From the NCBI GenBank assembly GCA_008921705.1, contig VFFE01006702.1, positions 793,931-857,930 on the forward strand: DNA of 64,000 nt, in the 5' to 3' direction. This DNA comes from Burhinus oedicnemus. Taxonomy: Eukaryota > Chordata > Aves > Charadriiformes > Burhinidae. Of this stretch, positions 27,027 to 41,805 are shown in pieces. A program made the position numbers and the translations under genes. The notes under the pieces were generated by a model. It saw only the letters and a list, made by a program, of their open reading frames with translations. It did not search any database and had not been told where the DNA came from. Every line of letters starts with the position of its first letter. Position 1 is the stretch's first letter.

Positions 27027-29390
27027 GGAAGCCTTAATGGGACTCTTTAATGGTGAAACTGCTACTATATAATATGTCTTTTTATATTTTAATTTTTTTC
27101 CCCCCTCTTGGGATAATTTACAGCACAGTGTGGAATCTGAGACAGTTCAAGCTGTGCCAAAGGGCCTGGCAACAGGAAGAAACGCCGAGCCACTGCGATT
27201 TGGAACCATAATACAAGTTATAAAATTTAATTTTAGAAATGCAGCTACTGGGAACTGCTTTTAAATGCACATTTTCCTTTCAGTGCATAAAATGGTCCTG
27301 TGTCTTGATTGAGCTGTTAGGGTGGCTTGAAAGAGTGCTCTGTAGAGTAAGGGGCATACAGAGCTCTTCAGAGATCTTTTGCTGCTTATTCACTGATACT
27401 CAAAATTGGAAGCTGGATGTTTGTGAATGTTTATGTATTAAATACTACAGGGATGTGTGGAATAGGGCACGGTGGATTATTTTCAGGAGGTTTGTGCCAG
27501 TCTATTTCACTGCTGTAGCTGTGAGTTGAGAGAGAACTCACCATTGGAACAGCAGTGGCCACCTCCTTGCAGGCAGAATGGAGATGCAAAAAAAGCTGCA
27601 GAAGGCAACTCTTCATGACAAGAAAATGAAAACTGGGAGCAGATAGACAGCAAACTATGGTGTTCAGCAGAAACCAAGGATAATGTCACATTCTTCAAGG
27701 GAACAAGTAGGAAAAAAGATGTTTGACCTCTGGGCTAGAGATTTGACATGCATTCCCGTCAGGGTAACAGTGTCCTATGGGAAGAAGGGGAAGGGATAAG
27801 CCACAAAGGTTCATGAGGCAGCTGATTTCCTGAGACAAACGCAAAGTGCAGAAATGGGATTGGGTTTGGGGGAAAAGGAGGGACAATGACATCCACTGCT
27901 CTACAAGACGGTCCCCAAGCAGAAAGTAGGAAAATGACATTTTTGGAGCTGGGGATCCTACTCCATTGACTAAATACAGGTGGGGTCAGGGTATGTCCTC
28001 TTAGACTCATTGCAGTCAGTATCTTGCCCTCCATTTGGAGAGAGCGTCTTTGAAAAGACAACGTGTGTGCCAGAGGCGGTCTGCTTTTGGACTTTCTGCT
28101 GAAGGGCTGTTCTCGGTGATCTTTAAGAAGAAAAAGCCCTATTGGGAGATGGGGGAAAATTACAAAGGAAAGTTTTGATTCCACCTGGTTGGGAATGTGG
28201 CTGAACCATCCCATTTCAGACATTTCACCAAACACAAGTCTGCTAGGGAGGTTTCCATTTCAGCCCCAAAGCACAGTGTCAGCAGCCTTTCAGGATAAGA
28301 TACCCCACCTTTGAAGGCTATCTCATAGGACTGGAAACCAATGGACGCAAAAGTGGTTTGCAAAGTGGTGGCAATAGGTTAGCTCTTAAGAGGGTGGAAG
28401 GAAGATTTAAAATTTGTGCTTTCGTCATGCCTACCGGAGAGAAAGTGCTCCAGCAGACGAGACGTCCCTCTTGTACGAGCTGTGTGTGGCCGTTGCGGTT
28501 ACCGGTTGATGCACAAAGGATCCCAGAGCAGAGAGCAGCCGCGGGCAACAGTTACAAATGCATTACCTTGTTCCTTGCGTACCGCTCGCTGCTGCTAGCT
28601 AAGGCTTATCTTGAAATCAGTCCTGCCCGTGATGAGATACGTCTCTGACATTCCAGCCGAATCTGGACGTGCCCCAATGCTGGAGTGGAGCTGGGCCTTT
28701 CCAGCATCTTCCCCGTCCCCTCCAGCCCCTCAGAGCTGCAGCACCAGAGCTTCATGGGGACCATGCTCCAAGGGCTGCCCTGGGGAGTGCTGGACCCCCT
28801 AACTCCCGCGTGGCCATGGCCATGTCCGCTGTGCACTGGCCGATTCTGTAATGTCAGCATCTACTCTCTTATAGTTGGATGTCTGGTGGCACCTCATGTT
28901 TTGGAAGCTCCCAATGACACTAAGAGAGTCTTCATTACCCCACAGTTTCAATTCTGCCAGCTTCTGGTGTTTCTTTCCTATTTCCGTGTGTAAATCCATT
29001 GCTAAAGGATCCAAAAATGGGATTTGTTTGGGTTTTTTATTTTATAGCCCCATAGTACTTGTCTAATGACGGTACCTTGTGACAATCTGGGATTGCATTT
29101 TTGAGGAGTTATTCTAGTGCAGGTTTAGCACAGGGACCACTTGATGTTTCCTCCTTTTATGCATCCCTGCAGATAGTCCTCCTTTTAGAAACGCCTCCTC
29201 TCTCAGTGAGAGGTGTAACAAGGCACGGCCATTTTCAGTGGATCTGGTTCTTCAGAGGAGGCTATGTCTTGGGCTGTGCCACGATATGGTTACGATGCAT
29301 GACTGTTTGTGTCTCCTGTGCTTGCAGAGAGGTGGTTTCAGTTTAATTTCAGATGGCCGCTAGCTGGTTAGGTACTTTGCCAGTGGATGA

Positions 29391-29831
<441 letters not shown>

Positions 29832-32800
29832 CGAAAGCAGGGGCTTCCTGACGTATGTCTGTATTTCTAAAGACCTGACAGCTTTTAAGGGGTCCGTACT
29901 GTCCTGTCTTCCCGGTATCAGTACAGCTTCCGGTGTTAACCTCACCTGTGTTCAGAACAGTAATGTCTTGAAAGTCGTTGTTTCCTTGCAAAGATGCATT
30001 ATGCCAGGCCTTTTTCCATGTGTAGGTGTATTTCCCAATGGATATTTATCAATTACATTGTGTGCTTGAATGAGAGAGAAATACTGTCAATGCCTTGCTT
30101 TGATCTTTCCCAGGAAGGCACTAGCAAAGAAAGCTTTGCAAAGTGCTTTGTCCCCTGAAGATGACCTCTTAGTGCTAAGACATGAACATGGGCAGGCTGG
30201 TTTGAGCGTGTTTCTGTAGCCGGTGGTTATCCAGTGGGTTTTATTTGAACAAAAATCTGCAAAACGGTGACTCAGGAGTGTGATTTCCTCTGAGGCTCAG
30301 GCTCGGATGATGCCAGTGAAACCAAGTCGTCTAACTTGAAATCTTATCTGCCACCGCTAGAGCCGAGTCTGTCCCTGCAAAAACCAACTCTGTCCCTAGG
30401 ATCAGCTGGAACTCGGTGAGCAGTGAATCAGGTCACTAAACTGTCAGCTGATATGTGGTTTTACACAATGTGTATCAAAATGCAGATTCATAGTGAGATG
30501 CACGAAAAGGGAGGGTGCAGGACAGTATTAGTTTTAGTGAGCGCTGTTCCTAATGGAGCTTTCCTCTATTCTTCCAGCCAGATGAAATGGCCTTAGTCAA
30601 GGTTTTCTGCTGGGGTTTTGGGGGAAATGGTTACCGCGAATCAGAATAAAGGGTTTTTTTGGCATTTGTTTTTAAAACCAGGGTACTCTTCGTCACATAC
30701 AGAAAAGGTTATGGCTTACCTAAGGCAAAGGCTTGTTACATCCTTTTATTCCCAGGTCTAGGAAGGTCTTTGGCTTAACGAAATCTACTGCAAATCTGCC
30801 ATTGTCTTCGCTGTGAGCAGAAGCGGGCATTATTGAGAAACATGGGAGATAAATCAACACATTGTCACGTGCCGTACTGTAGACAGAGGCGGGCAAAAAG
30901 GCAGTTGGAAGAGTCACCCAGCTCCTTCCCTCCCTGGAGCCACGCCAGGTCAGCTCAGGAGAAGGATCCAGTCCTGCACCTCTCCCAGCGCCTGGCAGTC
31001 CCCTCACTTAGTTCTCTGATTGGCAGAGCAAACCACGTTGGGTTTCTCCTGCGCACAGCTCCATTCCTATAAAAGAAAACGCACATGTTATTATGGCTAC
31101 TCAGCAGCCAGCAGCTACGTGGGTGGAGGTATCGGTCGCAGGCTTGCATTCTTCAGCTTCTTGGGAACACTATATGCTTAGCAGAGTATCGGGTTTAACG
31201 TCAAGTATCCCTCTTCCCTGGTTCCCTGTGAAAGTCCCTCGCTTGTACGACTTCAGAGCGATAGGCTTTTCACGCTCGGCCAGGGATTCAGCTGCTCTCT
31301 CCAGAAATAGTTTTAGTACGTTGCTCTGCTTTGCTATTTGCAAACAAGATTTTAATGCGTTTCACCTGCGGACGTAGCTCAGAAAATGATAGCAATCGAG
31401 CTGCTAACATTGCCTCATCAATACCCTCCTCTTCACCTCTCAGGCTGCTTTCTCCCAGTTCCCCTTTTCCTCTGCTCCAAAATGCGCACGTTATCCATTG
31501 AGCAACTTGTTGAGGCTTGCTGTTGCTATCAGCAAAATAAGCCCCAAACTGAATCCTCCCTCATTTAGGACTGTCTCTGCTGCAGACACCTTTTCATTTC
31601 TAGGGCTCGTCTTTTCAGGGTCACACTGTCACAGCAGGGAAAAAGGGCTCAGGTGGGAAGCAGCTCCAGCACCATCATTTTTTCCTCAGTGTTCAAAGGA
31701 AGATTGGGTTTTGGGCTGATGTCCTGTGTGACCTCTAGGGAGTCGGGATATTTTCATTTTTTAATTTTAATAAAAAGCGCTGCATTTCAGAGCGCAGACC
31801 CCCAAAACCGAAATACTTCTGACCTGCTCCATGGCATTACTATACCTATCTGCACATCCTTGCATCCTGAGACACTTCTATTGAAACCCTCTCACTGAAA
31901 AGGAGAGTGCTTTTTATATAGGCATAAAATAAGCCATAAACCCCCATACATTGCTAACTTCCAAGTAGTAGCATTAAACTTTGCTTTAACACACACCAGT
32001 ATGAATCACAGGCTACTCCTCTGTTCATCCAAGTCCAATTATCTTTTTTTAAGAAAGAAAACTAACTCAAAATAGACATCTCAGACTAGTTCTTGGATTT
32101 AAAGGGGCAGGTTGCCATGCCGCTAAACCACTGTTTATTTGTTGAGGTTTTCATCTATAAAAGGATTGAGGTTAATTTTAACTTCCTATTTTACCAAGTC
32201 TTGAATTTGAGCATAAAGCTGCTTGTGTCATGGATACAAGTCCAAGCAAGTAAAGAGACCGTAAATTGCTATAATCGAGTTTTATGCTTCTTTCATATCA
32301 CAAGGAGGGAGAAAGTACACCTGTTTGTTTAAAAGATCTGACCATGGCCAATTCACAGACCAAAGGGGAACAGAAGGGGAGAAAAAGCTTCCACCACATC
32401 ACACATGGTTTAAGTTGAAAGATTACTTTGTGCCAGTACCAAGTGTATAATGTCAAAGGATTTGACCTACACGCACGGAGTAAGGAAATTCAGTTAAAGC
32501 TCCAAACCCAGCCAGCGCTTCAACCTTAACTCACCCCTTCCTTTGTATGGAGAGGAAAAGAAAATAGACAGAGCCATGCGAGCCATGCTGGGTTGTTGTT
32601 TAGGAAAGTTTAGGAAAGACGCTTGATGAGCATTTCAGTTTATAGATACAATAACTATGAATATATCTATCTCTATATTATGGTTGAGTTTCTTCTGACA
32701 CCAGCCTGAACCAGATACCAAATACATGATTACTGATTTTACAGTGGTTAATGTTAACCAGAGTAGATAGATCTGTAATTCAAGAGTTTTACATAAATAT

Positions 32801-33889
32801 GAATTTACATGGTTTCTTTACAGTATCATTTTTTTCAGGGCCAACAGAAACATTTTAAATGTGTAAGTCATCAGGCCAATAAGCTATTCTTTTGGAGGCA
32901 TTAATGTTGAGTTAATAAATTGCATAAATAAATTTCTAACTAGTGGGGTTAGGAATATAATCCAAAACCAGGTGCAATTAAATAACTTCTATTTTTTTTT
33001 CCAAATTAGCCCAAACAATGTTTCCAACTGCTGATTTATTAATTACCCATAGGTTGAAAAAAATAAATAAAATAAAGCTATTTCTGCTGCCTAGCGAAAA
33101 CAAATAATCATTGTAATCATTTTAAGATACATGCTTCTTTTATGCTTTTATAGCCTTAAAAGTATCTGAGTTTGCTCACTCTTTTTTTTTTCCCCCGTTT
33201 TTTAAATTTTGTAACCTTATATGTTAAGTTTCAGCAGGGACCACGCTTTTATGACCAAGTCTAAAATCCCTGGAAACAAGAGGCTGTAATAAAATTGCTG
33301 ACAGATCTTTAAGCGAAGCAGCAGAATTAGCACCGATAGCAAAGCAGGAGAGATCATTTAGAGATCAGCTCTTTGAATTAGCAAGAAACGTAGTGACTGA
33401 GAGATTATTTTGTTACAAGCCAGCCTTTTGTCTTCCTCCAGGTGCAATACGCTTTGTTTAAGAGACATTTCAAGGTCCTTGCTATCGTAATCTCGCTCCA
33501 CCAAAAACAGCCCAAGTTTATCAGGGTTCCCATGAACCGGTCAAACACAGGAGTGGAGTCAAGGGCGGCATTTAAGCCCGGGAATTAAAATGGCTTTGTT
33601 TCTACTACGGCTGTATCCTGCCCCGATTTTTAATATTTCCACTTTTAAATCAGCTTAATAGGCCGTAGGTTAATAGAGTCAGAAGTGTTCACAGGGCAGC
33701 GTTGCAGAGCAGGCTTCAACGGGGCTGTCATTCTGCCTCCGCCTTTTGCTGCTGCAAAATGCAGTTTTCAGGTGCTTTTGAGAATCCAGATTGACATGTT
33801 TGTAGGTCCCTGCCAAAACAGATAAACAGGCTCGCAAGATTAGTGGCTCGCCAACTCTTTCCGTTGTGCAATACACTGAATGCCAATAT

Positions 33890-34160
33890 TTTTATGTCCT
33901 CTTTGGACTCGTCTGCATCTCCCTGTCTTGCCTTAACCCGGCGCGCTTGCAAGTACATGGCGCTTTAACAGCGTATCATCCCGTTTCCACCCAATTAACC
34001 ACCTGACCTCTCCGTCCCAAAATACACTCCCCGGCACGTCGAGTGAGTGCCCGCCTGAGCTTGGCACCCTTCCTATCGGTGCCGCTTCTGCCTCCCCCCG
34101 GCCAGCGGACTAGCGGGGGGTGAGTCACGCCGGTGGGTAGCACGGGCAGTGCGGGAGCTG
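33890..34160. other. Moderately CpG-rich stretch
   Basis: Several CpGs (cccggcgcgcttg, ggcacgtcgagtg, actagcgggggg) in otherwise AT-rich intron, too sparse for a firm CpG island. It follows an AT-rich block (32.6-33.7 kb). Function unknown. Confidence 0.3.
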
Positions 34161-35043
34161 GCAGCGGCTGCATCATTCCCAGTCAGCACGGCCAGGGCTG
34201 CCAAGCTCCCTGGCTCCAGCGCCTCTCCTGGATGTGGAAGAGCCCTCCTCCCCAGCCATGGAGTACAGTTTCCCCACCATGAGCCAGCTCATGAACGTTT
34301 TGCTAGTGGCCGGGGGAGATCCCCTTTGATGGAGCTCCCCTCCATCGCCCGTCTCCTGAGATGGGTGGCCAACGTGCTGAATGAGTGCCGGGAGCCTGCT
34401 TCGGGAAAGGGGGAGAGATGCTTTTTCTCCTTTCCCCTCCTTTCAATGCCAGTAGCCACCAAATAGCTTCTGTGTGAGGGAAAAGGAAGGAGGTCAAGCC
34501 ACCTTGGTGGCATGGACCCACAGCTTGAGTGCCACAGCCACCGTCAGGTCACAGGAAGTTTGTTGAAATAGTGATGTTTTCCCAAAATATTTTGCAAACC
34601 AAACCTGTTTAGCTGGAAGGGTTCCAACTGGCTTTATCAGAAAGGAAATTTTATAGAGCGAAAATATTGTTTTACTGAAAGCACAATATGTTTCTTTGAT
34701 TCACAGTTATTGCTCAGCACATAATACTTTTATATAATGCCATGAGTAACCTCAGCAGTTTTCCTTTCTAAGGGGTACAGTGTCATGAGCAGCAGACTCA
34801 CCCTGCTGTCTATTTATCATGTCATAAACCAGTTTGCATCTGAAGAGATGAGCACACAAGCATGTGAACTGGATTGGCACGTGCAAAACAATTCTTCTTT
34901 CATTCAAATAGAAGTCCACTCTGGGGAAAAGTCCCTCCCATTTCATGCTCCTTACTAACAAATATATATAAACCTCCTGTTTAAGGGTGTTTGAATCCAT
35001 CCTGGAGCTCTGCAGGCACAGGTGCTCCTGGTTTTGTCCAGAG

Positions 35044-35556
35044 TGTCATTCTTTAACCCCAGCCAGTAACTAGGACCATGCAGCCGTTCACTCACTGCTC
35101 CCCACCCCCGTAGGGTAGGGAGAAGAGGGAGAAAAAGGCGAGACAAAAACTTGTGGGTTGAGATAAAGGCAGTTTAATAGAACAGTAACGGAAGAGAAAA
35201 TAATAATAATAATGGCAAGAGAATATACAAAGTAAAGTGATGCAATGCAATTGCTCACCACCTGATGATCCGTGCCCAGCCCTTCCCAAGCAGCAATTGC
35301 GGATTCCTGCCCACCAGCAACCTCCATTTACATACTGAGCATGACATCTGTGGTATGGAATATTCCTCTGGCCAGCTTGTCCTGTCTATGCTGCCTCTCA
35401 GCTTCTATGGGAAGCTGAAAAAGTCCTTGACTTAATACAAGCATTACATAGCAAAAACTAAAACAATATGTGTTACCAACATTATTCTCATACTAAATCC
35501 AAAACACAGCAGCTACTAGGAAGAAAATTAACTGTATCCCAGCTGAAACCAGGTCA
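35044..35556 (-). mobile_element. Solo LTR of an avian endogenous retrovirus, antisense to RUNX1
   Basis: A 513-bp LTR bounded by TG...CA and flanked by an identical 5-bp target-site duplication, CAGAG, at 35039-35043 and 35557-35561. Read on the minus strand it begins with the 'ggtttcagctgggata' phrase, has a TATA-like gtatgtaaa near 35330, an ATTAAA poly(A) signal at 35178-35173, an (ATT)n run, and ends in 'tggctggggttaaa', features I recognise from LTRs widespread in birds. A 5-bp duplication suits a class III (ERVL-like) element. There is no internal gag, pol or env sequence beside it, so it is a solo LTR left by recombination. The intact ends and duplication suggest a fairly recent insertion compared with the other repeats here. 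Confidence 0.9.
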
Positions 35557-37739
35557 CAGAGTTACTTGTGTTGACCAAACTGGAGCATGACTTAGGAAGT
35601 TTGCTTTAAAGCATAAACTAAAAGGGAGCAGCAGAAATGTGACTCTTGACATTTGCAGAAGCACAGAAGTATTTTGCACAGCATTTCTGGCCAAGCGAGA
35701 TGTCTCATTTTGTGGTGAAATTAACACCATCCATATCTGTATCTTGGAGAACATTTGTGGGGTTATAGTATATACAGAATCTATTGTATAGACTGGCAAA
35801 TATCACTATGGTAAAGATATACACAAGATGTGCATAATATAACTAAATAACCCACAGCTTCATAGTGTCCATTTTTTCTTAGCTCCAGCTCTCAACATCA
35901 TTTTTTACTCAGTCATTTCATCCCATGTGGAAATAGGCTCCTTACACCAAGAGGCATGTCTTCCACTTCATTTGTAAAGTTTGTAACACCATTTGGGTCC
36001 TCTCTGAATACTAATTTTGACAGGGATAAAATCTTGTTACCATGACACATTATCTCTGCTAAGACTTTGCATATCTGCAGGGCTGGTTGTGCTGTGACAC
36101 GAGAGGGGTGGTGATACCCAGCAGTAGCCCAGGAGCAAGAGCGGTCCTAAGGAATTCCCTTCATTCAGCGTTAGAAATCTCCTCTCTTCCCTCCGTCCCT
36201 GCCAGGAGCAGACCAGCAGTTTTGCCATCTTGACATACCATAGGTGGGCTACTGTATTAATAGCAGTATAGAAAGTTTTTGAAAAATCTCCTCTGAGGTC
36301 CAGGTGAAGTAACAATTATCCAGTGTTCAAGAAAAATTAATTCAAGTGGCAGTGGCTGCAAAGAAGGGCTGTTAGTATGATGAGAGGAATAAAAAACTTT
36401 CTTTAAAGAAGAGATTCACATAGCGGGGTTTATTCAGCATGCCGAAACAGAGGCTGGGAGGGAAGAAAATTACAGTCAATAAACACAGCAGAGAGGTTCA
36501 ACGCTGGGGAGGGAGGAGAATCATTTGCACTGGAGGACAGCGTTGGCTCAAGAGCAAGTGGTTATTCTGTAAACTGACCATCAGTGAATTTAGTCCAGAA
36601 ATTAGAAGATGGTTCCTAGGTATCAGAGTAGCCCTGGCAGCCTTCCTGGGGGCTTTTAGAGACAGAAAGACATAATTTAAGACAGATCGTGCTATGTTAT
36701 GTAAGTGCAGAGCTCAAGATATGTGGCTGGGCTGCAGGACCCAGGAGATGCTCTCCGGGCCTATATTTTCTTCCATTCAATAAATTCTCCGCTCCTGTGC
36801 CTTCATTAAGGCAAAACGAGGGCCCTTTCATTCTCTGGGACAGGCAGAAGGAGGCTCAAGGATCTTCTCAACTCTTTGCTCTGTCGGATCTCAGTGACAA
36901 AATAAAACCTCTGCCTGCAAAGTCCGGGTGCATTCCTTACTCCCACTTGGACCACCAGGTCTTGAGCAGTTCTCTGAACAAATCCCACCTGGGATGCAGG
37001 CTCAGCCAACTCTCCAGCACTGGCACTGGAGACCTCGTGCTTCACCTGCTAAGGGGAAGGCTTTTCCCATTTGAGGGTGGCAAGAATCTGTCCTGCCGCC
37101 CCCTCCATGCACCTTGAGGATTCATCCCCTTCAGCCACAGATTTGTGCCTCCTCCGACTGTTCCCACTCAGGGCAGAGCGAGGTGAGGAAGGCAGTTCCT
37201 CAACACCTGCCCGCGTTGCAGGCAGCATGCCCAGCTCTGGGGCATAAGCCTTGCTCAAGAGCCTTCCCTGCCTCCTCACATTCAGCCCTAGAAAAAAAAA
37301 AAAAAGGGCTTGAAATTGTTTAGCTTTTTCATCAACTTAAGGCACTAATGGAAAGAGTTATGTAATGGTGTTTAATCCAGAAGATTTCCAAGTGTCGATA
37401 TATTTAAAAGATACCAATCTTCATATTCCAATTGCCTGGCACTTCCTGAGGTTAAAAAAGCTGTAGATAAGGCAACAAGTATGTTCCCAGTCCCCAAGCA
37501 ATATCCCCACTTACACAAATTTTCCTTCTTTTTTTTTTTTCCTTTTGTCCTCCATATGGAGCATCCTAAATGATGACTTTAACTAAAAGGAAGTTTTAAA
37601 GTAGAAATCGAAAAGTTTAGAGATCGATATTTTGTTCTAAATTTTGTCAAAGTCATTCTGCATATCTTTTGGCCAGCTATTTAGAGCTTGATTTTTTACA
37701 AAGTATTTAGGAAAACTTAACACACCAGAAAGGTGTCTT

Positions 37740-37865
37740 AGCAAGATTTTCGGTAGTGCCCATGCACCTAAGCCACAGAGAAATCAGTGACAGCTGTGGA
37801 GACACCTTTGGAAATCCCTCTAGCAGTCTAGCTGAATCTTTAGGCAGCTATAAAATTTGGCAGCT
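37740..37865 (+). repeat. Possible old palindromic amniote repeat
   Basis: Phrases such as agattttcggtagtgcccatg, cacctaagccac and ctttaggcagctataaa resemble the same turtle/crocodile-type repeat as at 2455 and 62274. Strongly diverged, tentative. Confidence 0.3.
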
Positions 37866-40800
37866 CGTGCCCAGACATAGTTTTATTTTTCATTAATCAG
37901 TCCGTGTCTTTTATCACATGAGAACAACGCTGAGCTGATGGATACTACTGCTAAAAAAGCCAGAGCTTGCAGGTAGGGACAAGTATCCCTGGTTCAGTTT
38001 TTGACTTGCACGGTGATCTTCTCTGGTTTGTTTTGTTTTGTCATCTTCAACTCAGTGTGCCAAAGTCCCTTCTCCGTTATGTCATTGCAAAAGTGGAGCC
38101 GCTCTCTGATCCAATGCAGGAATCTTGTGCCTGCACTGATGCTGCCAGTCTAGTGTTAGTGTTCTCGGTGGTCACTGAGCACCAGAGAAAAGAGTGAATT
38201 ACTCGGGCTCGCTTCTTGCTTCTTTAGCTCTCTCCTGGTACAGCAGTGCTGGAGTCACCCCGCCGAGGTGGAGCCTCTGCCTGCTCTTCTCTCTGCCTCA
38301 TTTCTGGGGCAACCGAGAAGGCTCAGCATCTTTCAGGATGGCAGCTTTAATGCACTGTACCTCAGGGGACATTTCTATCTGCTGTTGAGATCAGCTGGGT
38401 CACTGGGCTCTCCTACTTTTCCATGGAAACACCTTATTCTGGCTCACTGCTTCTCTTGCTCAGCGCCAAATCTCACCTATGGCATCGGCGTGCTGGAGAT
38501 GTCTAAAGCAAATATCCCTGCCTGCCCCAGACACAAGTGCTCCCACCGTCCTGAACTTTGGACGACAACGTGTGGCCATGCATTTGACAGCATTTCAGCA
38601 TCTGAAGCAGCTACTCCTTGGGTTTTGGGGTATTCCTCAGTGGCCCTCGAAGGATATTCTTGGCCTTTGAATAGCCCAATTGTGAGGAAGATTAAAAGCC
38701 CTGATTGCAAAACTCCAGTAAATAAAATCTCTCTTAGTTCTTTACTGACAAACCCAGTTTCTTTCCATAGCATTCTCCTCTTTAATCCCCTCTTGGCAGA
38801 ACATGGCATGTTTTGATACCAGAGCTCAAATTACCTTCCATGGTAAATAAAACAAACAAAAAATAAATAAGAACTCCTTACCCTAAAAACAAACACCCAC
38901 TGAAACCAGCTTATTATTCAGCTGATGCTGCCTGTGTGCCAGAAGATACCACTTTGATTTTGTAATTGAATGTATTCTTTTCCCTCAAATACTGAATTGA
39001 GCCCCTCCAAACTTGAAATGCTGAGGCGTCAGAGCGGAGTGACCACAGACACCCGTACTTTTTTTTTTTCCCCGTCTAGAAAACAAAGAAGGAGGAAACA
39101 AGGAGAGTAGCACAAAAGGTAGTATTCAAATGTTTGTTTCTGAGGTGAAAACCCCACCTCAGCACACAGAGCCCGCGTGGTCCGGGTTGGTGCAGGCAGC
39201 TAGGTTTGGATGGAGTGAAATCAACCCCTCTAGCTCCGCAGGAGGCTGCAGTGGTTATCAGTGCTCATAGCAGCCAAGGGGCTTTGCATTCCGGAGGACT
39301 GGCACGGTCTCTGCTTTCTTCACCAGTGGGGTGGGGGGCTCCTTTCGAAGCATCAAGTGCAGGCATGCCCTCACCTCTTCTGCTGCCATGCCTTTAACAA
39401 GATGTTGCGTCAAGCAGATCTTCTCTAATGATCCCATGTGGTCAGAGGGTTCACAGGGCTTCTTTCACACGACTGAGTACACAGTACACCCTTAGCAAAC
39501 TTATTTATAAGTTTTCCCTGTGTATTCAGTATATTATGACCCCTATAAATGGAGATTGTTCACATGCAAAGAACAATGGGCTTGGATGTGCTCAGTAAAA
39601 CAATCAATTATGTGGGGAAATGCACATTATATAGTCAAATAGACAATCGTATCCGTCTGACCATTTTCATTCTATTTATACATCTCTTCACTTAAAAGCA
39701 GTGGAAAACAAAAGCACAGGAAATAGATCCATTAAAAAAATGTGGGTTTGCTGTCAGGGTCGGCTTGATTTCCAACAGTAAATGCCTAGGTCTGCTTCAG
39801 AGGTTTACTCGGTTTATCTGTGTTGGGCAAGATACTCAGTTCAACATTGGTGGTTCTGAGAGCTTCCAGGTTTTGGTGCCCAACTCCAGGCGCTTTCAAG
39901 GAGCCTGGATGTCTGCAGAAAGAGATGTTTTGAATGTCTTTGATTAGGTACCCAAAAATGGAACTGGATCACTATGCACACTTTAGAATATAAACCATTG
40001 TAGTTTGCATCCTTTGCATTTCTAATTAACGACAAATATCACAGCTTTTAGATACAACTTGGCCAGTTTAGGTTCCCTTAGCTTCTGGCAGATCAACTTC
40101 ACGTGATCATTACCAACAAAAACGAAGGAAACCAAAAACCCTTTGCGTAGAAGAAAGTTACATATTCACTGCTTTATTCATTGATACGTTTCCAGTATCC
40201 AGAGAAGTTGCTGTAAACTGCTACATTCTTTGGCCTGTAGGAAATACAACATGTTGTTAGAAGTGATTCTTCATTTTATTAGTGTAGCGATGATTTACAG
40301 GTAGCTGAGCAAGTATAGCGTTTATGATGATTACAGTTCTCACTGCATAAGGTTACTGAAGTATATTTAATTTTAAAAATCCCAAGTCCAAATGATGATC
40401 CTCATTCTGCAGTAAAGCACGTGAATAACTGCTCAAAAGAAAAGTCTCTTTGATATCCTTGAGACCAATATATACATGAGCAATTTTACATGCAAAACCA
40501 TTTGCAAATTCAAACTCAGTATTAATTAGTTCATGGGGGAAGGTATCCACAAGAAAACAGTTCTGCTCTGCCATATATTATAAAAGTGAACACTTGTGTT
40601 AACTTGAAAAGGAACCACACAAAAGGGAGGGAGACATTTCAAGTGAGTGTAAACCAAGATTCGCCAACTAATGCTCACCGAGATACAAACGGATCGCTAG
40701 GGTATTGTTGTTTTTACCCCTCCTCTGCAAATACTTTTCTGAAAAGCTCTCTGTCAGCTGCCTTCAGCTTTTAAACACATACCTGGGTGTCTGTGCCAGG

Positions 40801-41164
40801 CTCTTGTGCCAATGGCGCTCCCCAGCCTCCACCCTTGCAAGCCCTCTCCCTTTGCCCGGCCAGCGGATAACCCCTGCAGGTGGAGGCGGCAGGGGACCAG
40901 CCTGGGACCTGCAGGAGTCAGCCCTGGCCCCGGGAAGCCTCCTGCTGGTCCCCCTTTTGCTCAGCAAGGGACTGTGAGTGCTGCCCGTCTGTGTTAGGAA
41001 ATGCAAGAGCCCCGTGCGCTCCCTGAGGACAGAGGAGCTGGAGAAGGGACAAGGGATGGTAGCTGGAATCAAGGGCAGCTAAAACTGAGCTGCTGGGGCA
41101 TAGGGAGAAACCAGGCAGAGCAGGGCTCGCCAGATACCTCGGGCACGGTGGAGTGCCCGGCCAT

Positions 41165-41277
41165 CACCATTGTGTCAGTGTGTCACCCACGGGTGACTGA
41201 GTCCAGGGTGGCGGGATGCCGTGCAGGATCTCTCCCTGCATGTCCCTTCCAACTGAGACAATTCTATGATTCTATGT
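41165..41277 (+). repeat. CR1 LINE 3' end
   Basis: It ends in 'cccttccaactgagacaattctatgattctatg'-type sequence: the conserved CR1 3' stretch followed by two ATTCTATG octamers. The tail is clear from about 41230; how far 5' the element extends is uncertain. CR1 is the dominant LINE of birds and other archosaurs. Confidence 0.8.
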
Positions 41278-41458
41278 GCCAGAGCCTGGGGGAGGAGCAG
41301 GAGGCCACTGGCACTGCCCACTCTTGCCCTCCCTGGGGTGACTAACACGGCCAGACGTAGAGCAGGGACTAGGTTGAAGCAGGTGAGAGAAGTAAAGGCA
41401 GAGAGGGGAGAGTGTGAAAACAGGTTTTCCTTGAAAAGTGAAGGAAATATATCCATGG

Positions 41459-41488
41459 AAAAAAAAAAAAAAAGAAAGAAAGAAAAAC
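41459..41488 (+). repeat. Poly(A)/(AAAG)n tract
   Basis: A run of about 15 A followed by GAAA units, shortly downstream of the CR1 tail. Confidence 0.9.
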
Positions 41489-41786
41489 AGCTGTGCTAAT
41501 TCTTGTGCTTGTTTGATCATGTTCAGAGCCTCCTAAACTCCCATGGAAGGGAACGGTTTTGTTTCAGGAGGGTGGTGCATACTGAGTGCGTGTCCATGTG
41601 ATTTTTGTATTTGTACATTAAACATTTCCCCAAGATGTAATTCTTTCCCTCCTGCACTTGGAATAAAGTGACTTTACAAGAAGGACTGCCTCCAAACAGC
41701 AAGCAAAGGAGGGCTGTTGGGGCAAGATAGGGCAAATGTAAATGTGTCTGAGCTAGCTGCTCCACCCAGCCTCTCATCTTTATATG

Positions 41787-41805
41787 AAAAAAAAAAAAAA
41801 AAAAA
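41787..41805 (+). repeat. Poly(A) tract
   Basis: Uninterrupted run of about 19 A. No element was recognised upstream of it, so it may be a simple repeat rather than a retrotransposon tail. Confidence 0.9.
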
